From contig CAKQNZ010000093.1 of the NCBI GenBank assembly GCA_934255435.1, forward strand, positions 1-8,010: DNA of 8,010 nt. The letters run 5' to 3'. The notes beneath the pieces were generated by a model. The model had not been told where the DNA came from. It ran no database searches and was given only the letters and a program-made list of their open reading frames with translations. This stretch comes from an uncultured Clostridia bacterium. Lineage in GTDB: Bacteria; Bacillota; Clostridia; Peptostreptococcales; Anaerovoracaceae. Of this stretch, positions 1 through 5,692 are shown piece after piece (positions within the stretch are counted from its first letter, which is position 1; each line of letters begins with the position of its first letter). Position numbers and translations under genes: made by a program.

Positions 1-481
1 ACATAGCACCGCATACAGTAGCGCCGATACAGATGGAAACTGAAAAACCTGTCTGTTCTGCAACTCCCAGTGCGATAGGTGCCAGCGCTGTGATGGTGCC
101 CATTGATGTTCCCATGGACAGCGAGATGAAACAGCCGATAACGAACAGTCCCACTACCATCAGTTTAGGCGGCATGATGGAAAGTCCCAGATTGACGGTG
201 CTGTCCACGCCGCCGGCAGCAGTTACGATGCCTGAGAAAGCTCCGGCCACAAGGAAGATGAGCACCATCGTTATGATGTTCACATCTCCTGCACCTTTTG
301 CTATGATATGGAGCTTGCTGTCGAAAGGCAGCTTCCTGTTCTGCAGCAGAGCCACGAACAGAGCGATAAGAAATGCCACATACGCCGGCATACTGTAAAA
401 GTCATTACTTATTATCCCCGCACCGGCGAAGATGACGATAAAGACAAAAAACGGCACAAGTGCCAGTATCCTGTGCTTCAT
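1..481 (-). CDS. NhaC-family Na+/H+ antiporter, N-terminal part (cut by window edge)
   Basis: The open frame starts at the ATG read from 481 down and has no stop for 160 codons before the window ends, so only the N-terminal third or so is present. An AGGAGG ribosome site (490-495) lies 8 bases upstream. The protein is strongly hydrophobic, with membrane segments at about residues 4-24, 31-47, 67-87, 107-121 and 130-160. Residues 122-129 (SMGTSMGT) followed by ITALAPIALGVAEQTG match the NhaC-type antiporter core as I remember it. The visible end, CGAM, is where relatives continue with a FGDN motif. The family exchanges external protons for cytoplasmic sodium, and some members exchange organic acids, so the substrate is open. 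It lies 57 bases after the dehydrogenase gene with no terminator between, so the two are probably co-transcribed. Confidence 0.8.
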   Translation of the reverse strand, partial: MKHRILALVPFFVFIVIFAGAGIISNDFYSMPAYVAFLIALFVALLQNRKLPFDSKLHIIAKGAGDVNIITMVLIFLVAGAFSGIVTAAGGVDSTVNLGLSIMPPKLMVVGLFVIGCFISLSMGTSMGTITALAPIALGVAEQTGFSVSICIGATVCGAM

Positions 482-538
482 GATAAAAACCTCCTGCAAA
501 TAAATAATAATACACACACATATATAATAAAATGATGA

Positions 539-1453
539 CTATGAAACCTGGTTTACAGTGGAACCGTCCATCCAGCTCTTCAGGTTGTCCGAAATTATGT
601 CTATGACTGCCTGACGCATCTCTCCCGGAGACCATGCCATATGCGGCGTTACGATACAGCCTTCAAGCCCTATCAGCGGACAGTCGGCAGGCGCCGGTTC
701 TTTTGAAACGACATCTACGGCAGCACCGCCAAGGCGTCCGGATCTTATGGCGTCTGCCAGAGCCTGTTCATCAACGAGCCCGCCCCTTGCAGTGTTGATG
801 AGAAACGCACCCTGCTTCATACGTGAAATGAAATCCACATTTATCATATGAGTATTTTCAGTTGTCAGCGGACAGTGCAGCGATACGAAATCAGAGCTGA
901 CTGCAGCTTCAGGGTCACGGCTGTAGATATTTATATTCATGCCGAGGGCTTTTGCTATTTCTGCAACACGGCTTCCGATGGCTCCGTATCCCACGATGCC
1001 GAGGCTCTTTCCTGTCAGCAGCGTCACAGGCCTTTTCCAGTAGCAGAAGTGTTCGCATGTACTCCATTCTCCTGCCTGCACGGACGTATTGTTGAGGCCT
1101 ACATTGTTGGAAAGCTCCAGCATCAGCGCTATTGTGTGCTGAGCTACGGCATCTGTGGAGTATGCAGGCACATTAGTGACCGTTATACCCAGCTCTGCAG
1201 CAGCCTTCACATCGATGTTGTTGTAACCTGTAGCCATCGAGCCTATGTACTTCAGATCCGGGCATTTTTCCATGATCTCTCTTGTCATCATGCACTTGCT
1301 TGTCATGACAGCTTCGCTGCTGCCGATACGCTCGATTATCTTCTCCTGCGGCGTGCGGTCATAGACCTTCAGGCTGCTTCCGAGAGCTTCGAGCTTGCCC
1401 CAGCTCAGATCGCCGGGATTGATAGTGTATCCGTCAAGTACGACTATTTCCAT
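539..1453 (-). CDS. D-2-hydroxyacid dehydrogenase, glycerate/hydroxypyruvate reductase type
   Basis: This 304-residue cytoplasmic enzyme belongs to the D-isomer-specific 2-hydroxyacid dehydrogenases. It carries the dinucleotide motif GYGAIG (155-160), the catalytic Arg223 in NTARGG, Glu252 in SKEP and His271 in TPHMAWS. The start (IVVLDGY, NPGDLSW) and the end (ITPH-like, AW, VN) resemble proteins annotated as glycerate dehydrogenase, which interconvert hydroxypyruvate or glyoxylate and glycerate or glycolate. The residue after the second beta strand, usually Asp in NAD enzymes, is Ser178 followed by Arg179, which hints at NADP(H). The stretch between there and SDFVSLHCPL is about 15 residues shorter than in relatives I recall, so the total is slightly below the usual 315-320. 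The ATG has an AAAGGAG site (1461-1467) 7 bases upstream. The precise substrate is uncertain. Confidence 0.9.
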   Translation of the reverse strand: MEIVVLDGYTINPGDLSWGKLEALGSSLKVYDRTPQEKIIERIGSSEAVMTSKCMMTREIMEKCPDLKYIGSMATGYNNIDVKAAAELGITVTNVPAYSTDAVAQHTIALMLELSNNVGLNNTSVQAGEWSTCEHFCYWKRPVTLLTGKSLGIVGYGAIGSRVAEIAKALGMNINIYSRDPEAAVSSDFVSLHCPLTTENTHMINVDFISRMKQGAFLINTARGGLVDEQALADAIRSGRLGGAAVDVVSKEPAPADCPLIGLEGCIVTPHMAWSPGEMRQAVIDIISDNLKSWMDGSTVNQVS

Positions 1454-1493
1454 TATGCTTCTCCTTTATATGATTCAAAATAACACAAAAATT

Positions 1494-1522
1494 ATTTTAC
1501 ACTAATGGCAATAGAAAGTCCA
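1494..1522 (-). promoter_or_regulatory. Candidate promoter of the hydroxyacid dehydrogenase gene
   Basis: On the minus strand, TGGACT (-35, 1522-1517; 4 of 6 bases) and TAAAAT (-10, 1499-1494; 5 of 6) are separated by 17 bases. Transcription would start near 1487, about 34 bases before the ATG. It overlaps the -35 of the plus-strand rdgB promoter. No other signal of comparable quality lies upstream of this gene. Confidence 0.4.
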
Positions 1523-1540
1523 GCCGGTATGTGGTATACT
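1512..1540 (+). promoter_or_regulatory. Promoter of the rdgB-yihY-feoAB unit, with extended -10
   Basis: TAGAAA (-35, 1512-1517; 4 of 6) and TATACT (-10, 1535-1540; 5 of 6) are 17 bases apart. TGG directly before the -10 makes it an extended -10, TGGTATACT. The predicted start is near 1547, giving a leader of about 60 bases. TATAAT at 1540-1545 is an alternative -10. The heptamer TATACTA is repeated 14 bases on, at 1535 and 1549. Confidence 0.55.
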
Positions 1541-1556
1541 ATAATGATTATACTAT
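1536..1556. promoter_or_regulatory. Fur/PerR-like operator
   Basis: This is a 21-bp palindrome around a central G at 1546, with one mismatched pair (C1539/C1553). Its core, TATAATGATTATA (1540-1552), is perfectly symmetric. The 15-mer CTATAATGATTATAC differs from the PerR box TTATAATnATTATAA only at its two outermost bases, and shares the ATAATnATTAT core with the Fur box TGATAATnATTATCA. It covers the -10 and predicted start of the rdgB unit, which is a repressing position. The last gene of the unit is an iron importer, which fits a Fur-superfamily regulator. Which regulator binds is not decided by sequence alone, and AT-rich promoters can resemble this by chance. Confidence 0.5.
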
Positions 1557-1593
1557 TGATGTAAGAGCAAGCAAAACAAGGGTAAAAATATAC

Positions 1594-1600
1594 GGAGGTG
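1594..1600 (+). promoter_or_regulatory. Ribosome site that fixes the rdgB start
   Basis: GGAGGTG lies 5 bases before the ATG at 1606. The frame stays open upstream to a GTG at 1531, but that stretch contains the promoter and has no ribosome site. The protein from 1606 begins exactly where the family does (SIIVAATKNKHK). Confidence 0.85.
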
Positions 1601-1605
1601 TTCCA

Positions 1606-2214
1606 ATGAGCAGTATCATAGTGGCTGCAACGAAAAACAAGCATAAGATACAGGAGATAGAAACTATAACACGTCAGTTCGGTATGTCAGTGATCTCAAG
1701 AGATGATGCAGGAGTTCCTGATGTGGATATAGTCGAGGATGGCGAAACTTTCGAAGAAAATTCATACAAGAAGGCATTAGAGATAATGAAACTCTGCGGA
1801 CAGATGACCATAGCAGATGATTCAGGTCTTGAAGTGGACTGTCTCGACGGTGCGCCGGGAGTATATTCCGCAAGGTTTGCAGGGACAGACGGAGATGATG
1901 AGGCCAACAACCGCAAGCTGAGAGAACTGATAAAGGATGTTCCTTACGAAAAGCGCACAGGCAGGTTCGTTTCCGTGATAACCATGGTGATGCCTGACGG
2001 CAGCACGATATCTTCAAGGGGCGAAGTTGAAGGTCATCTCATACCTGAGGAGAAAGGAAGCAATGGGTTCGGATATGATCCCATGTTCATACCTGACGGA
2101 TATGACAGGACTTTCGGTGAGCTTGGTCCTGATATAAAGAACAGGATAAGCCACAGAGCCAGGGCACTTGAAGGCCTCAGAGCGAAACTTGAAGGATGGA
2201 AGGAGAACCGTTAG
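1606..2214 (+). CDS. rdgB: XTP/dITP pyrophosphatase (HAM1/RdgB family)
   Basis: The enzyme hydrolyses non-canonical purine nucleoside triphosphates (dITP, XTP) to monophosphate and pyrophosphate, keeping them out of DNA and RNA in the cytoplasm. The 202-residue product has the normal family length. Visible family signatures are the N-terminal ATKNKHK substrate loop (8-14), DGETFEENSYKKA (45-57), the ADDSGLEV metal/catalytic segment with Asp71 and Asp72, GAPGVYSARFAG (82-93), GSNGFGYDP (151-159) and the base-recognition SHR at 182-184. It is probably a magnesium-dependent homodimer, as in relatives. The stop codon directly abuts the GTG of the next gene, so the two are almost certainly co-transcribed and perhaps translationally coupled. 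It is the first gene after the metalloregulator-like box, an unusual place for a housekeeping gene. Confidence 0.96.
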   Translation: MSSIIVAATKNKHKIQEIETITRQFGMSVISRDDAGVPDVDIVEDGETFEENSYKKALEIMKLCGQMTIADDSGLEVDCLDGAPGVYSARFAGTDGDDEANNRKLRELIKDVPYEKRTGRFVSVITMVMPDGSTISSRGEVEGHLIPEEKGSNGFGYDPMFIPDGYDRTFGELGPDIKNRISHRARALEGLRAKLEGWKENR

Positions 2215-3060
2215 GTGTCGAATTTTAAAAAACGAGCTTTCAAAATGTTCCTGCTGGGATTCAAGCAGATGAGAGATCCGTACTATCAGGGTTTTGCGGC
2301 ACAGGTAGCGTTTTATCTGATGCTGTCCATAGTGCCGATACTGCTGCTGATGACACAGGTGCTTGGCCTTTTCAACATCACTGTTGAGAGAGCCATGCAG
2401 GTTTTCGAGGTCTATACAGGCAGGAGCGTAGCAGAGTGGGTCCATGATATGTTCGACTACAGATACATCGGATTCGGGAATGTGGTGTTCATAGCCATTG
2501 CGCTCTGGGCAGGTTCCAGAGCATCCTTTGCAATCATGCGTATAACGAATTATACTCTTACGGAAGGTCAGAGTACAGGACGCAATTATTTCATCGAAAG
2601 GATAAGATCTATAGAGACGATAATAATCACGATACTGACCGTGACTTTCTCACTGCTGATACTGGCGTACGGCAAAGTGATCCTGGAGTTCGTTATAGAA
2701 CTGTTCAGGATAAACGACAGTGAGAAGTATGTCGACAGTATATGGCTGTGGCTGAGATGGGTGCTGGGATTTGCCCTGTATTTCCTGATGGTGAGTTTCA
2801 ACTATTATATACTGCCGACAGAACGCATAAAATTCAGGCAGGTCATCCCGGGCAGTATATTCGCAGCAGTGGGGATGATGATCGTTACAGCTGTATATTC
2901 CAAGTATGCCAGCACCATGGCAGATTACGATCTGCTGTATGGTGCACTTTCATCGGTAGTAGGTATAATGTTCTGGTTCTACCTGCTGTCCTGGGTGCTC
3001 TGCCTCGGAGTCCTCTGCAACAAGGTATGGGCGGAGACCAGCGAATCGAATGACGAATGA
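2215..3060 (+). CDS. YihY/BrkB-family inner membrane protein
   Basis: The 281-residue protein starts at a GTG immediately after the rdgB stop, with AAGGAG (2200-2205) 9 bases upstream. The N-terminal signature GFAAQVAFYLMLSIVPILLL (26-45) is characteristic of the YihY family, once called ribonuclease BN or BrkB in error. About six membrane segments are visible: roughly 28-53, 86-107, 133-160, 176-200, 208-230 and 241-270. The charged N-terminus and loops are consistent with a plasma membrane protein. The biochemical role of this family is not established, although transport or lipid-related functions have been proposed. The gene ends in tandem CGAAT/GAATGAC repeats that span its stop codon. 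Removing one 7-base unit would extend the protein by a charged tail ending just before feoB, so the present C-terminus may be a recent truncation. Confidence 0.9.
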   Translation: MSNFKKRAFKMFLLGFKQMRDPYYQGFAAQVAFYLMLSIVPILLLMTQVLGLFNITVERAMQVFEVYTGRSVAEWVHDMFDYRYIGFGNVVFIAIALWAGSRASFAIMRITNYTLTEGQSTGRNYFIERIRSIETIIITILTVTFSLLILAYGKVILEFVIELFRINDSEKYVDSIWLWLRWVLGFALYFLMVSFNYYILPTERIKFRQVIPGSIFAAVGMMIVTAVYSKYASTMADYDLLYGALSSVVGIMFWFYLLSWVLCLGVLCNKVWAETSESNDE

Positions 3061-3065
3061 CGAAT
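3042..3065 (+). repeat. Short tandem repeat spanning the yihY stop
   Basis: Four CGAAT units lie at 3042, 3047, 3054 and 3061. The last part is a 7-base tandem GAATGAC (3048-3054, 3055-3061) plus a third partial GAAT. The stop TGA (3058-3060) lies within the repeat. Because the unit is 7 bases, a change in copy number shifts the frame. Confidence 0.8.
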
Positions 3066-3080
3066 TTAGGAAAGAAATAT

Positions 3081-3116
3081 ATGATAAAGAAACTGAAATG
3101 GTGGTATGATCGATGA
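3081..3116 (+). CDS. Possible 11-codon leader ORF overlapping feoAB
   Basis: ATG at 3081 opens a frame encoding MIKKLKWWYDR. Its TGA stop overlaps the feoAB start as ATGA (3113-3116), an arrangement typical of translational coupling. A weak AGGA site (3068-3071) lies 9 bases upstream. No family resemblance is recognisable. A frame this short arises easily by chance, and a competing reading is that this stretch is the lost tail of the upstream gene. Confidence 0.22.
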   Translation: MIKKLKWWYDR

Positions 3117-5473
3117 AAGAAATCAAGAAAACGACACTGAGAGAACTTGAAATAGGGAAAACAGCAACAGTTTTGTCAGTAGGAGGAGACGGTTCGCTGA
3201 GACAGCACTTTCTCGATATGGGGCTGATACCAGAGGCGGATGTAACGATGGTGAAATATGCGCCTATGGGAGACCCTGTTGAACTGAGACTTCACGGATA
3301 CGAACTGACACTGCGGCTGGCAGATGCTGAAAAAATAATCATAAAGGATATACGTACAGAAATCAGCAGCAGCGGAGATGATGCCGCAAAGAAAGATATA
3401 CATCATCCGGGTCTGGGTGAAGGCGGCAGATATCACATAAAGGCAGAAGAGGATCCTCTTCCTGAGGGCGAGACGCTGACATTTGCACTGGCAGGAAATC
3501 AGAACTGCGGCAAGACCACACTGTTCAATCAGTTAACAGGTTCCAGCCAGCATGTAGGCAATTTTCCCGGGGTGACTGTAGATAGAAAAGATGGGGTGAT
3601 AAAGGGCCATCCTGATACACTGGTTACAGATCTGCCTGGTATATATTCCATGTCGCCGTACAGCAGTGAGGAGATCGTTACAAGGCAGTTCCTGCTGGAA
3701 GACAAACCTAAAGGAATAATCAATATAGTAGATGCAACAAACATAGAAAGAAATCTCTACCTGACTATGCAGCTGATGGAGCTGGAAGTTCCCATGGTAC
3801 TTGCGCTGAACATGATGGATGAGGTCAGAGAGAATGGTGGATCCATCCTTGTAAACGAGATGGAGGAGATGCTGGGAATACCGGTGATACCAATATCGGC
3901 ATCCAGAGGTGAAGGGATAGAAGAACTGGTGGATCATATCTTACATGTTGCCAGATTTCAGGAGAAACCTAGCAGGATGGATTTCTGCAGTCCGGAGGAA
4001 GAAGGAGGAGCTGTACACAGATGTCTTCACGGTATAATGCACCTGATAGAAGATCATGCTTCGCGTGCAGGTATCCCGCTGAGGTTTGCGGCAAGCAAAC
4101 TTGCAGAAGGTGACCGGCTAATAATCGAAGCACTGGGGCTCAGTGATAATGAGAGGGAGATGCTCGATCATATAATACTCCAGATGGAGGAGGAGCGTGG
4201 GCTTGACAGAGCTGCAGCCATTGCTGATATGAGATTCAGATTCATAATGAAGGTCAGCGAGGCCACCGTGATAAAACCGGAGGAGAGCAGGGAACACCTG
4301 AGAAGTCGCAGGATAGACAGGATACTTACAGGGAAATATACAGCTATACCTGCTTTCGTCTGTATAATGGGAGCCGTATTCTGGCTGACTTTCAACATAA
4401 TAGGCGCGGTTCTGTCTGACTGGCTGGACGAAGGAATAACAGCGCTGACCGAAGCCATGGATCTGCTGCTGACAAGATCCGGTGTGAATCATGTAGTACA
4501 TTCGCTGATAATAGATGGTATTTTCAACGGAGTAGGGAGCGTACTCAGCTTTTTGCCGGTAATAGTCACGCTGTTTTTTTTCCTGTCGCTGCTGGAGGAC
4601 AGTGGCTATATGGCCAGAGTTGCATTTGTCATGGACAAGCTTCTTAGGAAGATAGGTTTGTCCGGGAGAAGCATAGTTCCTATGCTTGTAGGTTTCGGAT
4701 GTACTGTCCCGGGAGTCATGGCCAGCAGAACGCTGCCGTCCGAGCGTGATCGAAAGATGACTATACTGCTGACGCCGTTTATGAGCTGTTCTGCAAAACT
4801 GCCTGTGTACGGATTCTTCACAGCAGCATTTTTTCCGGGACACGGGGCGATTATCATGATCGGTCTGTATTTCCTGGGGATGCTGACTGGCGTGATCACT
4901 GCACTGGCTCTCAGAGGTACTGTGTTCAAAGGTGAGCCGGTACCGTTTGTGATGGAACTGCCCAATTACCGTATGCCGGGACTCAGGAACGTAGGGCAGC
5001 TGTTGTGGGAAAAAGCCAGGGACTTTCTTCAGCGTGCATTCACGGTCATCTTCATTGCAACTATAATCATATGGTTCCTGCAATCATTTGACATACATAT
5101 GAATGTGGTCAATGATTCTCACGACAGTATGCTGGCAATGGTTTCGGGAGTCATAGCACCGATATTCATACCACTTGGATTCGGAGACTGGAGAATATCC
5201 ACTGCGCTTATTACAGGATTTATGGCAAAGGAAAGCGTGGTATCCACGCTGTCTATCCTGTTTGGGTCGACTTCAGCACTTACATCGGCGATAACACCGG
5301 CTGCAGCACTTTCTCTGCTTGTGTTCTGCCTGCTTTATACGCCATGTGTCGCGGCTATAGCATCAATAAAACGTGAACTTGGAGGAAAGTGGGCACTGAT
5401 CGTAGTGGTTTTTCAGTGTGCAGTAGCATGGGTGGCTTCTTTCATCGTTTCAATGATATGCATGATACTGTAG
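3113..5473 (+). CDS. feoB: Fused FeoA-FeoB ferrous iron transporter
   Basis: The 786-residue protein imports Fe2+ across the plasma membrane. Residues 1-80 are a complete FeoA (SH3-like) domain, including HFLDMGLIPEADV and a closing LRLADAEKIIIKDI. A linker of about 40 residues follows. The FeoB GTPase domain shows G1 GNQNCGKTT (128-136), VGNFPGVT (148-155), G3 DLPG (173-176), G4 NMMD (233-236) and G5 SAS (262-264). The membrane domain, from about 412 to the end, has the gate motifs GFGCTVPG (527-534, Cys530) and LLYTPCVAA (740-748, Cys745), plus MSCSAKLPVYG (557-567). The start is secure: an in-frame TGA lies at 3107-3109, and the ATG is the first available. The ribosome site is only a weak GGTGG (3100-3104). 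It lies 52 bases after the YihY gene with no terminator or good promoter between, and ends before a strong terminator. Confidence 0.97.
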   Translation: MKEIKKTTLRELEIGKTATVLSVGGDGSLRQHFLDMGLIPEADVTMVKYAPMGDPVELRLHGYELTLRLADAEKIIIKDIRTEISSSGDDAAKKDIHHPGLGEGGRYHIKAEEDPLPEGETLTFALAGNQNCGKTTLFNQLTGSSQHVGNFPGVTVDRKDGVIKGHPDTLVTDLPGIYSMSPYSSEEIVTRQFLLEDKPKGIINIVDATNIERNLYLTMQLMELEVPMVLALNMMDEVRENGGSILVNEMEEMLGIPVIPISASRGEGIEELVDHILHVARFQEKPSRMDFCSPEEEGGAVHRCLHGIMHLIEDHASRAGIPLRFAASKLAEGDRLIIEALGLSDNEREMLDHIILQMEEERGLDRAAAIADMRFRFIMKVSEATVIKPEESREHLRSRRIDRILTGKYTAIPAFVCIMGAVFWLTFNIIGAVLSDWLDEGITALTEAMDLLLTRSGVNHVVHSLIIDGIFNGVGSVLSFLPVIVTLFFFLSLLEDSGYMARVAFVMDKLLRKIGLSGRSIVPMLVGFGCTVPGVMASRTLPSERDRKMTILLTPFMSCSAKLPVYGFFTAAFFPGHGAIIMIGLYFLGMLTGVITALALRGTVFKGEPVPFVMELPNYRMPGLRNVGQLLWEKARDFLQRAFTVIFIATIIIWFLQSFDIHMNVVNDSHDSMLAMVSGVIAPIFIPLGFGDWRISTALITGFMAKESVVSTLSILFGSTSALTSAITPAAALSLLVFCLLYTPCVAAIASIKRELGGKWALIVVVFQCAVAWVASFIVSMICMIL

Positions 5474-5516
5474 GATCAGAGAGACCATACTGACAAGATA
5501 AGATACTGATAATGAT

Positions 5517-5552
5517 AAAAGGCACCACATCAATGATGTAATGCCTTTTTTA
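5517..5552 (+). terminator. Rho-independent terminator after feoAB
   Basis: AAAAGGCA (5517-5524) pairs with TGCCTTTT (5542-5549), and an inner ACATC/GATGT stem (5527-5531 with 5535-5539) with loop AAT extends the hairpin. A run of T follows on the plus strand. On the minus strand the same hairpin is followed by TTTTATC, so it could also stop serA transcripts that run this far. Confidence 0.88.
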
Positions 5553-5692
5553 TTATGTAGGAAATATCGTTTTCGATATTTCCGGAATATCAACAAAAGT
5601 TTAACATGATAAAATGTGGCGGAGCTACTTTTGTTCTTTTATACACATATTTTATGTGGTGTCCGGAAGATGCTCCGGAATAAGATGCAGGC
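5553..5692. other. Convergent intergenic region with clustered inverted repeats
   Basis: No gene is visible in these 140 bases. They hold a perfect 10-bp hairpin with TTTT loop (5560-5583), a 9-bp inverted repeat AACAAAAGT/ACTTTTGTT (5592-5600 with 5627-5635), a 6-bp hairpin CACATA/TATGTG with a 3-base loop (5644-5658), and TCCGGA pairs (5662-5667 with 5674-5679). A third TCCGGA is at 5581-5586. None has a convincing T-run on the minus strand, so no classical terminator for serA stands out. Possible roles are transcript ends for serA, RNA processing sites, or the remains of a small repeat element. Confidence 0.6.
5560..5583. repeat. Perfect 10-bp inverted repeat (hairpin)
   Basis: GGAAATATCG and CGATATTTCC flank a TTTT loop. 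It lies just after the feoAB terminator and could act as a second stem for transcripts from either side, but it lacks a following T-run. Confidence 0.75.

Noticed and set aside
33..398. 121-codon open frame on the plus strand
   Set aside because: It is the antisense shadow of the NhaC-family antiporter gene, which reads on the minus strand with a good ribosome site and membrane segments.
482..538. Separate promoter for the NhaC-family gene in the AT-rich gap
   Set aside because: The ACACACATATATAATAA stretch gives many weak -10-like matches but no convincing -35. Read-through from the upstream gene explains it better.
848..1483. 211-codon open frame on the plus strand
   Set aside because: It is antisense to the hydroxyacid dehydrogenase, Cys- and His-rich without recognisable domains, and has no ribosome site.
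1531..1605. 25-codon upstream extension of rdgB from GTG 1531
   Set aside because: It contains the promoter -10, has no ribosome site and encodes residues absent from the family. ATG 1606 has GGAGGTG.
4118..5083. 321-codon open frame on the minus strand
   Set aside because: It lies wholly inside feoAB, reads as low-quality protein rich in His, Gln and Tyr with no motif, and feoAB has unambiguous motifs throughout.
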